From positions 24,923,510 to 24,987,509 of the forward strand of contig JANAVB010015600.1 of assembly GCA_029216955.1 (NCBI GenBank): 64,000 nucleotides of DNA, read 5' to 3'. Below the pieces are notes generated by a model. That model worked only from the letters and a program-made list of their open reading frames with translations. It was not told the origin of the DNA and ran no database searches. The position numbers and the translations under genes were made by a program. How positions within the stretch are numbered: the first letter of the stretch is position 1; every line of letters begins with the position of its first letter. Positions 47,886 through 58,568 of the stretch are shown here, one piece after another. This DNA comes from Iris pallida (lineage: Eukaryota; Streptophyta; Magnoliopsida; Asparagales; Iridaceae).

Positions 47886-48237
47886 CCTTTCCCTTCTCCT
47901 TATATGTATATATAGCTATAATCTTTTAGATATTTAAATATATAGTTTATGGATGAATATAGCTTTATGGTATATATGTACGCATGTATGTAATATGATA
48001 TGTAAGTATGCCTTTATGGTAGGTATTGATACATGGATACATGTATATAGAAATGCATGTACATATAAGGATACATGTATATATATGAATGCAAGTATGT
48101 AGGTAGAAATGAATGTATGTAAAATAAGCATGTAAGTAATGTATATACATATAGATATGATAGCTACATAGATTGTTGAATGTAAAGTCTTTGATTGTAT
48201 ATATGATATTGATATATGGTTTTAGCATTGGCTTGGG

Positions 48238-48410
48238 GATTGACCTATTTAGACTAGAGTTAACCTAGATTGGACTTGTTGACCTAGTTGACTAGACTGT
48301 TAACCATAGTTGACCAAGAGTTAATTTTGACCCAGTGTGACCTAGTTTGACCTAGACAGTTGACCAAAGTTGACCAAGAGTTGACTTTGACCTAGTTTGA
48401 CTTAGAATCA
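48238..48410 (+). promoter_or_regulatory. TTGAC (W-box-like) cluster in the 4.5-kb LTR
   Basis: GTTGACC, TTTGACC and AGTTGACTTTGACC words occur about eleven times in 170 bp, alternating with CTAG. The same cluster is in the other LTR (54925-55078). TTGAC followed by C or T is the core WRKY-factor binding site; whether it works here is inference. Confidence 0.7.
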
Positions 48411-49642
48411 TGTAGTTTGCATCGTAGATTTCCATTATTACAATTTGAGTACTTTATAACCTGTTTTCTCTAAATAGGACTCTGTGACACCAGTTCAGAC
48501 ATCTATTCTTATTAGTCATTCAGGGTGACAGGCGAGTACATTCTCTGATCGTTTCATATTTGTCATGACTTATATTCTTATTCTAGATTACTTTACTTGA
48601 TACTGACACGATTGTTATCACGGATTGGTACTATATGGATCTTCTCTAACGATGTTATCCCCATTGTGTTCAGCAGATACATATTGTGATGTGTGTTTCA
48701 CGAACATATTATATTTATTGTACACCCCTATTCATGTATACTCATTGTGTATCTTGTACTCTCATGATCACATGAGCTTCATGGAGAAACTATTGTACAA
48801 GGTAACGTAACTGGATTGGATCCTTGTGTATTGATTGGGGAGGGTGAGTAGGAAATGGTTATGTAATCAAATTCCATTGTATAAATATTGTATAAACTAT
48901 TGTATATGTCCATTGTACACTCACGTATGATGGAGTTACCATTTTATTGTATAAACCTAACCTGTTTACATAACCATATTGTACTCTAAATCACTAGTAC
49001 TTACAGTTTTACTTATCCTGAATATATTTTCAGTTATAAATTCTCTCTCATTTTTATGTACATCTTCTTACAGTTCATGTATCTTACTCTTTTGTATGCT
49101 TTATATTTCCTAACATGTTATGAACTACGTGAGATGTATTGTGCTCGCTCCTATCCTGACTGGACCTGTTGAAAATATTACAGATGATGATGGTGACTGC
49201 CCTACCTTCTATGGGGCACATGAGGGTGACATTCAGGAGCCCGAGGAGAATTTAGCTCAGTAGTGGGTGCCTAGTTTAGCCTAGCATTTATAGCTTTTTG
49301 TTTGTATCAGATTATTCCAATTGTTAGTTGAGACTTAATTATATTCAGGACTTGTATTTACTGTGTTGAACATCTATTTTGTGTGGTATGATAACTCTAT
49401 TTATATTCAGTTTCTTCCTTTTATCTGATTCCATATCGTGCTCTATCTTCCCTCGGCTTGTAATTGAGATATAGAGTTGAGATGTTATATTATACCTCTG
49501 TACGGAGATGACAGGTTTATATATCTTGTTGTTAGATGTTAAATGTTATAGATGACCTATACAGCGTTCTACCGCCGACACTGCGACGTAGGCTGGACGT
49601 ACCCACGTTTTCGTGCCCTTTCTCAGGGTACGGGTCGTGACA

Positions 49643-49901
49643 CGGTTTTAGTGGTGGCCCATGCAGGTCGATGTCGCAATTAGTGCGATCTCATAATGGT
49701 GCTCGACTTAGAGTACTAATTACGAACCTGCGATTAGGACATAGGATCTAGGATATGATAGGAGTTACTCAATCATATTTTAGGAAAATTCTGATCTTTT
49801 GATTACCATGACAACTCTTCTTGTATTTGAATTCAATTATCCTTCATTGATTTTCCTTATCATGTGCCATATTGATCTCCTTGTTTCAATCTGTCCTCAG
49901 G
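49643..49901 (+). other. Leader between LTR and gag
   Basis: It follows the LTR end GTGACA with CGGTTTTAGTGGTGG. I cannot match this to a standard tRNA primer site, unlike the other three LTR elements here. The stretch has no reading frame and leads to the gag ATG at 49902. Confidence 0.6.
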
Positions 49902-51289
49902 ATGACGATTACTCGCTCTCAGGCAGCAGGGCCTAGTGCTGTTCCAGAGAGGTCCGATCCAGTAGGACCTCCACCTCCGGCTACGGGAGTAGTAGTCGAG
50001 GGAGCTGCCAGCTCAGTTCCTGTCCTTCAGGCAGGAGTAGCAGCGACTGTTCCAGGAGGTCTTCCACCTCCAGCTACGGGACCATCTATACTCATTTCTG
50101 AGACTCTTCTACCACTACCTCCGCTATCGACAGATGCACAGGAGATGATGGCCCTTCTACAGCAGATAATGTAGACCCAGAGGGCCCAGGCAGAGGCACA
50201 ACAGCATCAGGCTGACGCATCCCACCTCCAGACAGAGGTGCTAAGACAGAGTATGGAGAACTCCCACCAACTGGCAATGGCAGTAGTTGAGAGGGTAGTC
50301 TCGGGTACAGTTCAGGGAGCTCCAGTTCAGCAGCAGAGTCAGGGGAGGGCTGGCACATGTATGGATTTCAGAAAGATGAACCCGAGGGACTTCAAGGGTA
50401 CCGAGGGTATCCTGTATGCTGATGACTGGTTGGAGGACGTCCAGAGGATCCTGGAGTTAGCAGAGGTTCCGAGGGGACTATGGGTGACATCGGCGGCTAG
50501 CCAGTTCTTCGACATTGCTTTGACGTGGTTCGGGATAGACCCTCAGGTGTCAGTGAGGGTATATCATAGGAGAACTTCAGGCGGCTCTTCAAGGAGAAGT
50601 TCTACCCCGACGTGGCTCTTACAGCTCTGGAGGCCCAGTTCATTGGATTAGTGCAGGGGAACTCGTCGGTGGACGAGTATGCAGCGGAGTTCTTCCGTTT
50701 GAGTAGGTTTACTCCAGACCTGATCCAGAATGAGGGGTATAAGGCCCGCAAGTTCAGGAGAGGCCTTATTCATGCGGTTTGTACTCGTACTTTCGGGCGA
50801 CGCAATGCAACCTTCGAGCAGATACTGATGGAGGCACATATAGTTGAAGAGGAATTCGACCTCAAGCTGAAGAGGGGCAGTGACGTTCTTGGAGCGAGTT
50901 CTAGTGCGGGGCCGGCCAAGCGCCCTCACTTTCAGCAGAGGCAGTTTCAGCTGCAGCAGCCTCAGTTACAGCTCCAGCAGGCACCCAGGCAGCATCAGCA
51001 CACTATGTGTAACTTCTGTAAGATGCAAGGCCACAGGTGGGAAAACTGCAAGAAGCGGCCGGGCCTGTGTTTACTTTATGGTTCAGCAGAGCATCAGTGT
51101 AGGGATTGTCCCAAGAACCAGTCACTAGTGACTCAGGCGACAGCAGGAGCTAGGGCTCCGACAGGACAATAGAAGGGACCACCGTTGCAGACTCAGCAGC
51201 AGAGGTTCGTCCAACATCAGCAGCAGGCTAGGGAAGGCCAGCAGGGACGAACTTTCGTTATGACAGTCGAGGATACACAGGCAGAATGA
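49902..51289 (+). pseudogene. Gag-like gene of the 4.5-kb LTR element, with stops and a frameshift
   Basis: It starts MTITRSQAAGPSAVPERSD with a Pro/Ala-rich N-terminus. A retrotransposon gag core follows (MNPRDFKGTEGILYADDWLE, then FKEKFYPDVALTALEAQFIG after a frame change at about 50555), and then Gln-rich spacers. One zinc knuckle CNFCKMQGHRWENC (about 51010-51050) is complete; a second reads CLLYGSAEHQCRDC, with Tyr in place of the second Cys. TAG codons at about 50172 and 51172 lie in otherwise continuous frame and could each come from CAG. It ends at TGA 51287-51289. Such proteins package element RNA; this copy is broken. Confidence 0.85.
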
Positions 51290-51807
51290 GAGCTGATTGC
51301 AGGTTCCAAACTTTTTGATTCTATTTTCGCAATTACCTCCTTATAACTGTCTTGAAATTCGATTCTATCCGTTCCTTGTAGTTGATAAATTTTGTTCGGA
51401 TGTTTTATTGTGATTTATTTTCTTCTGAGATAAGTCGTATGGGCTAGGTCGCCTCGATTATGGGAACTAGAGTCTTCTATAGTCATGTTAGCTGGCATAG
51501 TGAGGACATATAGTCAGATTTTGGACGTATTTCTCGTGTGTAAGAATTTAAGGTTTTTCGGCCAAGCATGCGATAATGCGAAAATTTTAAATACCATGAT
51601 TCTAGAGGTATGTACCTTAGTCAAGGACTCTGTGAATATCGTAGCCTTGCTCACTAGCATGACGGAGGTTCTGAGTATCATGATTTTGGACAGACGCATA
51701 TGATTATCGAACTGTGTATTTGAGGCTGTGATTGTTGGGGTGTTTAACCTAGAAGGATTACGGCCATTTTAATTTCGAGGATGAAATTTTTCTACGGAGG
51801 GTTGACT
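51290..51807 (+). other. Interior between gag and the right LTR; pol absent
   Basis: There is no protease, RT or integrase sequence. It ends with AATTTCGAGGATGAAATTTT, then CTACGGAGGGTTGACT before the LTR; GGAGGG is the likely polypurine tract. Confidence 0.7.
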
Positions 51808-54473
51808 TGTAGCACCCAGTTTCTAAAATAATGGTAATTTTGAACTTTTGTATTTTTAATTATTTAATAATGTTATTTAAATCATGATATGATTTATGGT
51901 GATTTTTTAAATCAATTTAAAACTATTTAAAATATTGAAATGTGATTTTGATGGTTAACTAGTGAAACCCTAGAATTGCTAAGCCTAGAGACTAACCATA
52001 ACCGAGAGAGCCTAGTCATGTGATTAGAATGTCATATTATAACTTTTTAGCCTAAGGGTATTTTGGTCATTTTGATAATTTTGTGAAATTATAAATTATA
52101 TTAATTAAATATATGCTAGTTAATTATTTGGGACTTGACCTAGAATCTTAGCCTAATCTAGATTAGCCTTGAGCTTAGAGTCTTGATTAGGTAACCTACT
52201 AAATGACAAGATTAACAATATCTAGATATTTCTAGGTAGGATATTTTACCCTTAGGATATTTGTGAAAAAGAAAGTCTTAGGACTATTGGACCAATAGGA
52301 AGGCTTGGAATTGGTTGGACAAATCCTAGCCACCCATTTAGATCTAAAAACTAACCCTAATTTATCTAATGGCAGCCACAATAGTAATCCCCCCTTCCTA
52401 TAAAGTATCATTTAGAAAAACCTTGCCTCTTTTTACACCAACAAGAACCCTAACTTGTTCTTCCCCAAAATTCCTCTCCTTTATCCAAATTGAGGCTGCT
52501 CTCTTGTATTAGGATCCATTTCAGAAGTAGAGGCTAGTGGGGGCTTGCTTGCAAGAAGTGGAGCGCGTTTGGACATCGCTCGAGGAAGGCAACTTCTCAT
52601 TTCGGGACCCTTTTCGTTGAGTTTGAACTCTCAATAGGTAAAACCCTACAAACCTAAATAAATTCCTGATTTTTTCCCATAGATGCATTCACTTAGGGTT
52701 CCCCTAGGTATAGCCCAAGTTTGGTAGGAAATTGTGTCCATTTCGTATCCGTATCGGACACGTATCGGTATTTTTAAAAGGGTGTTCGATGAAATGCCAC
52801 ATAGGAAATTATTTTAGTAAAATTCAAAACTAATTATATGGTTGTGTAGCCCTTGGTGTGTGGATTCAAAATCTATTTGACTGAGTCGAAGACTTTAGCA
52901 TTTTCGTGTCCAAAGTGGACACGCACGCTGTGCACGAGGACTCGGTCAGGTCCCCTGCATCCCGACCCTTATTCCTTTTTGGTTATGACACGTGGACACG
53001 TGCCACTTGGCACAGGGGTGGGGGCCATCACTGACAGACCCCACCTCGAGTTTCATAGACTCTCGTGTCGTGTCAGACACGGAATCCATCGCGTACTGGT
53101 TTTACACTGCACGCGCACGGGCTGAAACTAGATTTTGATACGGACCTCGTGTCCATCCTAGACACGTCGTGATCCTGTGTCAGGCCCCTAGACACGAAGA
53201 CCTATCCTTGGCGAACATGTGTGCACAACCACATGGACACTGGGACACTGTGTCGTGTGCATGAGGCCACGACACGCGTGTACGAGGAATACTTTGACTG
53301 TTCTCTGATACTTCCTATTTTTGTGATTTACACACTTTGTGTCCACTTGTGGACACGAATGCACCCCCCCTGACACGTCTACATATGAGAAACACTCAGC
53401 ACACACTGTTTTGGGTTTTTATCAAGTATTGGGTTTCAATTTGGGTTCAAACTGAAAATACTGATACTAAAAACTGTGAACTGAGTTGGTTGGTTTTGAT
53501 TTTTGAATTTTAAAACAATTGTTAACTAAATTTATATATGAATTTAGGTTGGTTTTAATATTGATAGTAGACACTGTAATGTAGATGTGGGTTGATTTAT
53601 GAAACTGAGAAAAATGCAAACCTGAGATTTGGGGGAAAACTGAAAACTGAGATATGGGTTTTGTTTCGAATTGATGTGTAAAATTGAGTTTCGAATCTAG
53701 ACTAAAATTTTTGGTTACATGTTAAACTTTGAGGATATAACTGAATGTATATTTCCATGTCTACATGATGTTGGTGATTTCATTTGGTTTCAGAAATGGA
53801 TTGGTAGATGTGGGTTTGGTTTGAGAGAAAACAGTAAATACCTGAGAATGCATGTATGGTTGTGTTTACCTAAGAAGGAGAGCTAGGTTAGAATATTTAT
53901 GGGGAGGGTTAGAATGATTTCTCAGGTTTAGTTCAGAGGTTATCTATGTATATAATATATGTATATATTGAGTATCTCATATATGAATGATTGTAAGTAT
54001 ATGTATATTGGTAGATTGGTATTGAGAGAGTGTGATTTAAATAGAGGGATATATGTACATATATATGATGTTAGGAGGGGAAGATATATAAGTATAGATG
54101 TATGTTGGTTGATGATGAGAGAGAGCTGTGAGTTAGCGTTAGTTGGAGTATAGGATTTAGAAATGAGTTTGAGGTTTATGAGTTGATTCTCAGTAAGTAG
54201 AGGTATTCCTGATACCTGATTTGCTTGAATGAACTGAAGGATGCATGATATGTGATGTCCCATGGTGTATCACTAATAAATCTGAGATTCTTTAAACAGG
54301 CCACATCACTCACTCATTCACTGTCTTCCCAAACTAAATACCCTCAACTGAACACTACACTATATGTACACAGTCTACACACACATTCCTCTTTCTCACT
54401 CACTCACTCTCTTTCACTCACCCACTATGCTCTCATTATACACACACTCATATTGGTACCCCCTTTCCCTTCT

Positions 54474-54544
<71 letters not shown>

Positions 54545-54678
54545 CTTTTAGATATTTAAATATATAGTTTATGGATGAATGTAGCTTTATGGTATATATG
54601 TATGCATGTATGTAATATGATATGTAAGTATGCCTTTATGGTAGGTATTGATACATGGATACATGTATGTAGAAATGC

Positions 54679-54775
<97 letters not shown>

Positions 54776-56317
54776 TGCAAGTATGTAGGTAGAAATGAAT
54801 GTATGTAAAATAAGCATGTAAGTAATGTATATACATATAGATATAATAGCTACATAGATTGTTGAATGTAAAGTCTTTGATTGTATATATGATATTGATA
54901 TATGATTTTAGCATTGGCTTGGGGATTGACCTAGTTAGACTAGAGTTGACCTAGATTGGACTTGTTGACCTAGTTGACTAGACTGTTGACCATAGTTGAC
55001 CAAAAGTTGATTTTGACCCAGTATGACCCAGTTTGACCTAGACAGTTGACCAAGAGTTGACTTTGACCTAGTTTGACTTAGAATCATGTAGTTTGCATCA
55101 TAGATTTCCATTATTACAATTTGAGTACTTTATAACCTGTTTTACTCTAAATAGGACTCTGTGACACCAGTTCGGACATCTATTCATATCAGTCATTCAG
55201 GGTGACAGGCAAGTAATTCTCTAATCGTTTCATATTTGTTAGGACTTATATTTTTTCTCTAGATTACTTTACTTGATACTGGCACGATTGTTATCACGGA
55301 TTGGTACTATATGGATCTTCTCTTGCGATGTTATCCCCATTGTGTTCAGCAGATACATATTGTGATGTACGTTTCACGAACATATGTATTTATTGTACAC
55401 CCCTATTCATGTATACTCATTGTGCATCTTGTACTCTCAAGATCACATGAGCTTCATGGAGAAACTATTGTATAAGGTAACGTAACTGGATTGGATCCTT
55501 GTGTATTGATTGGGGAGGGTGAGTAGGAAATGGTTATGTAATCAAATCCCATTGTACAAATATTGTATAAACGATTGTATATGTTCATTGTACACTCACG
55601 TATGATGGAGCTACCATTTTATTGTATAAACCTAACATGTTTACATAACCATATTGTGCTCTAAATCACTAGTACTTGCAGTTTTACTTATCCTGTATAT
55701 AGTTTCAGTTATAAATTCTCTCTCATTTTCATGCACATCTTCTTACAGTTCATGTATCTTACTCTTTTGCATGCTTTATATTTCCTAACATGTTATGAAC
55801 TGCGTGAGATGTCTTGTGTTCGCTCCTATCCTGATTGGACCTGTTAAAAATATTACAAATAATGATGGTGACTGCCCTACCTTCTATGGGGCACATGAGG
55901 GTGACATTCAGGAACCCGAGGAGCATCTAGCTCAGTAGAGGGTGCCTAGTTTAGCCTAGCATTTATAGCTTTTTGTTTGTATCAGATTATTCCGATTGTT
56001 AGTTGAGACTTAGTTATATTTAGGACTTGTATTTACTGTGTTGAACATCTATTTTGTGTGGTGTGATAACTCTATTTATATTCAGTTTCTTCCTTTTATC
56101 TGATTCCATATTGTGCTCTATCTTCCCTAGACTTGTGATTGAGATATAGAGTTGAGATGTTATATTATACCTCCGTGTGGAGATGACAGATTTATATATC
56201 TTGTTGTTAGATGTTAGATGTTATAGATGACCTATACAGCGTTCTACCGCCGACACTGCGGCGTAGGTTGGACGTACCCACGTTCTCGTGCCCTTCCTCA
56301 GGGTACGGGTCGTGACA
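51808..56317 (+). repeat. 3' LTR of the gag-only element (4510 bp, uninterrupted)
   Basis: TGTAGCACCCAG ... GGGTCGTGACA. It holds the empty sites of CACTA-4 and of the non-coding LTR element, the repeated TATA box (52399), the GGACACG word cluster (52735-53380), the TTGAC cluster (54925-55078) and a short open stretch (DCPTFYGAHEGDIQEPEE, about 55870-55935) also present in the left LTR. Confidence 0.92.
54478..54772 (+). repeat. (TA)n microsatellites, expanded in this LTR copy only
   Basis: TA runs at 54478-54541 and 54680-54772 correspond to short, mostly non-repetitive sequence in the left LTR (about 47903-47920 and 48060-48085). The expansion explains most of the length difference between the two LTRs. 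Confidence 0.9.
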
Positions 56318-56322
56318 TTAGC

Positions 56323-56566
56323 ATACAAGTTATCTCTTTTCTTGTTCTTAGCATGACAGCATGTGGATTCTCTTATAAGCATACTCAATGATTTACGATC
56401 TTGTTTTTAGCAAATAGCATTAAATCAAAAACTCATATTCTTGTTAGGCGTAAGCGAATCAGCAAATGAGACTTCGTCCACTCACACAGATCAATCGTCT
56501 TCTGTTGCAGAGCCAGCAATCCGATCTTTCTATCTATCTAGTGCCTTCGCAGAGCGGGGTACTACC
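56323..56566 (-). repeat. 5' LTR of the short-interior element, second segment
   Basis: It continues the LTR broken at 23529, matching 21113-21353 of the other copy (ATACAAGTTATCTCTTTTCT ... CTTCGCAGAGCGGGG). Copia protease sequence follows at 56567. Confidence 0.9.
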
Positions 56567-57743
56567 GGACTTCTTGTTTCCTCTGGCAATCACCATCGAA
56601 CCTCTAGAAAGCTTCCACCGACTATTCCCAAAGAGACCGATGAATCCCTCGTCATCCAACCTTCCAACCGACACCAGGTTGAAACGGATATCAGGGACAT
56701 GACGAACATCTTTGAGAACAAAAACTACACCCGTCTTCGTCCTCAAATGCACATATCCAATGGCAACCACCTTCGACACATCTTCATTGTCCATCTTCAA
56801 CACTCCACAGTCGTCTGTCGTGTAAGTGGCAAATAGTACCCTGTTATGAGATACGTGCGCTGAAGCACTTGATTCCACCAGCCAAGAATTGTCATCGCAG
56901 GTGAGGTTTGTGATAACCTCATCACCTACGACGATCACATCGCCTCCATGTATCGAGGCCGCCGCTATAGTGTTCTCATCTTGCTTCCCCTTGTCGTCCT
57001 TCTTCTCTCTCTTCCAAGCGAAACAGTTCCGCTTGATGTGGCCTTTCTTGCCACAATGGTAACACTCCGAGTCCTCGTACCGACCCTTGAACTTCCTTCT
57101 GCTCTTGTCTCTACCACCAGCTGGACCCCTGCTTTTGCGCCTTCCGCGGCTCTCTGAAACTAGTGCCTCTGAGTGATGGGATGTGGATGAAGTACCCTAA
57201 GAACGTCTATGCATCTCTTCATTCAGTACCCTGCTCACGCCTTTCGGAGCATAAGCGATAATAGATACTCGTACGGTCTCCCACGAGTCTGGCAATGTAC
57301 ATAGCAACCAAAGTCCTTGAACCTCGTCGTCGAACTTGACTCCCATCGAGGATAGCTGGTCCACCACGCCCTGGAACTCACTCAAGTGATCCGTAATGGA
57401 TGCACCATCTGTGTACCGCAGACCCATCATCATCCGGATCAGGAACAGTTTGTTTACCCCCGGTCTTTTTCGCGTACAAAGATTCCAGCTTCTCCTACAA
57501 CGTCTTTGCATGCTCAATATTTGCAACATGGTTGTACACGTTCTCGTTAATAAACTGCCGCATGTACCCACACACCTATATATGCTCGAAATTTCAGTCC
57601 TCATCGAATTTGTCACTGGGCTACTCGGATGCAAATACTGGAAGATGCAGCTTCTTGACGAACAGCGAATCCTTCATCTTGCTCCGCCAATAATGGTAGT
57701 TGGTATCGTTCAGGTTTACCATGCGCGCCGGCTTCGCGTCCAT
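56567..57743 (-). pseudogene. Copia gag and protease
   Basis: It starts MDAKPARMVNLNDTNYHYWR at 57743 and reads a copia-type gag (WRSKMKDSLFVKKLHL; LYTDG-like and DHLSEFQGVVDQLSSMG), with a TAG near 57645 and other breaks. The zinc knuckle CYHCGKKGHIKRNC near 57058 is complete. The protease follows; where the family has DSGAS at the active site this copy reads ESSAS (in WLVESSASAHVS, about 56885), so the catalytic Asp is Glu. The frame runs on to NKKSG and is then cut by the nested element at 56566. Confidence 0.88.
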
Positions 57744-57794
57744 CTCTGCTTCCTGGTTTGACTGTCAACTCCTGACACTTATTTGAACCCAAAG

Positions 57795-57804
57795 CTCTGA
57801 TACC
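57795..57804 (-). promoter_or_regulatory. Copia primer-binding site
   Basis: On the minus strand this is GGTATCAGAG, the usual initiator tRNA-Met primer site of plant copia elements, one base from the LTR start at 57806. Confidence 0.85.
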
Positions 57805-57805
57805 T

Positions 57806-58140
57806 TGTTGGGAACGAAGCGCGGAAACTGTTCCCCCAAACCAGAAAGTCCTACGAGAGAACCGAGCAAAAGCACACAAACCAAAAACGCCAAACACAAT
57901 CGCAGATACAAAGATTTTTAACGTGAAAAACCTTTGCTGGAAAAACCACGGGATGGTCGGAGTCCAACCCTGAAGAACCTCCACTAATGGAATAAAGAGA
58001 ATACACCCTCTACAAACTCCTCCCGATCCAACATGGATCACCACAACTCACTTAAAAGAAAAAAAAATTTGATTGCAGACTCTGAAGAACAAGAGATGCC
58101 AAAAATTATTCGAAACAATTTCTCCTTCAAAATAGTCCTG

Positions 58141-58190
<50 letters not shown>

Positions 58191-58568
58191 GATTGTAAAG
58201 CACTTTTGTTTTTTGAGATGAGTTTTCAACTAGCATGCATCACCCTTTTATAAGTCCTTGGTAATCTATACGTGGAAGGTCAATATATATGGAAACTTCC
58301 AATATGCATCAATCATATATTTAATAAAAATTTAATTATAATTGGCTTACCATAATTGGAAGCCCAATTATATGGAAAGCTACTATATGAAGGGTCCAAT
58401 CATAAATATATGATCAAAGTAAATATGGAAATTCAATCATATATTTCCTTATCCTATATGTTCCAAAATATGATCCATGCACTTCCCGAGCTTCTCCGAC
58501 ACACGGATGGCGCTCGTCGCTCTGCGGGGTATTCTCCACATACGTTGGAAATCTCACCCACTCCAACA
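57806..58568 (-). repeat. Copia 5' LTR (763 bp)
   Basis: The ends TGTTGGGAACG ... CCACTCCAACA are inverted repeats (TGTTGG/CCAACA). It contains a (CT)n run at 58146-58187. The last 180 bp (58389-58568) are duplicated at 16256-16435. Confidence 0.9.

Larger units (their letters stand above)
23530..49642 (+). repeat. 5' LTR of the gag-only element, interrupted twice
   Basis: Segments belonging to the LTR are 23530-24528, 29180-30858 and 47891-49642. They are colinear with the other LTR at 51808-56317. The interruptions are CACTA-4 (with TSD AAT) and the non-coding LTR element (with TSD CCTTT). The other LTR supplies the uninterrupted sequence at both points: GAAATGCCAC at 52791-52800 and ACCCCCTTTCCCTTC near 54459. 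Confidence 0.9.
23530..56317 (+). mobile_element. Gag-only LTR retrotransposon with 4.5-kb LTRs
   Basis: It is flanked by the 5-bp TSD TTAGC (23525-23529 and 56318-56322). The LTRs are 23530-49642 (about 4.43 kb after removing two nested elements) and 51808-56317 (4510 bp), both TGTAGCACCC ... GGTCGTGACA. The 2.17-kb interior holds a gag-like gene with a zinc knuckle but no protease, RT or integrase. The gag type and LTR terminus suggest a Ty3/chromovirus (Tekay/Del-like) relative, but without pol the lineage is inferred. Confidence 0.88.
19276..56566 (-). mobile_element. LTR element with 2.08-kb LTRs and a 333-bp interior, inserted in the copia
   Basis: The direct repeats begin TGTCACGCCCCGATCCCG at 19276 and 21687. 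The left LTR is 19276-21353. The right LTR is 21687-23529 continued at 56323-56566 around a nested element; reassembled lengths are 2078 and 2087 bp. A minus-strand primer site GGTATCAGCGCC lies at the right end of the interior, giving minus orientation. No coding sequence is present. The outermost right bases (TACC instead of TACA) and the lack of a clear TSD suggest decay at that edge. Confidence 0.85.
16256..58568 (-). mobile_element. Ty1/copia retrotransposon split by nested insertions
   Basis: The right (5') LTR is 57806-58568. The left (3') LTR survives as 16256-16435, and these 180 bp match 58389-58568 over the same length. Internal order on the minus strand is primer site, gag, protease, integrase, reverse transcriptase, RNase H, as in copia. 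The element at 19276-56566 separates protease from integrase. A Ty3-type element cut its left LTR, so its true left end lies outside the window. It is inserted in the lectin receptor kinase reading frame next to an Arg codon of an EYGPHR motif. Confidence 0.9.

Noticed and set aside
50540..50620. Programmed frameshift in the gag of the 4.5-kb LTR element
   Set aside because: The gag has two other in-frame stops and a damaged zinc knuckle, so random decay is simpler; no slippery site stands out.
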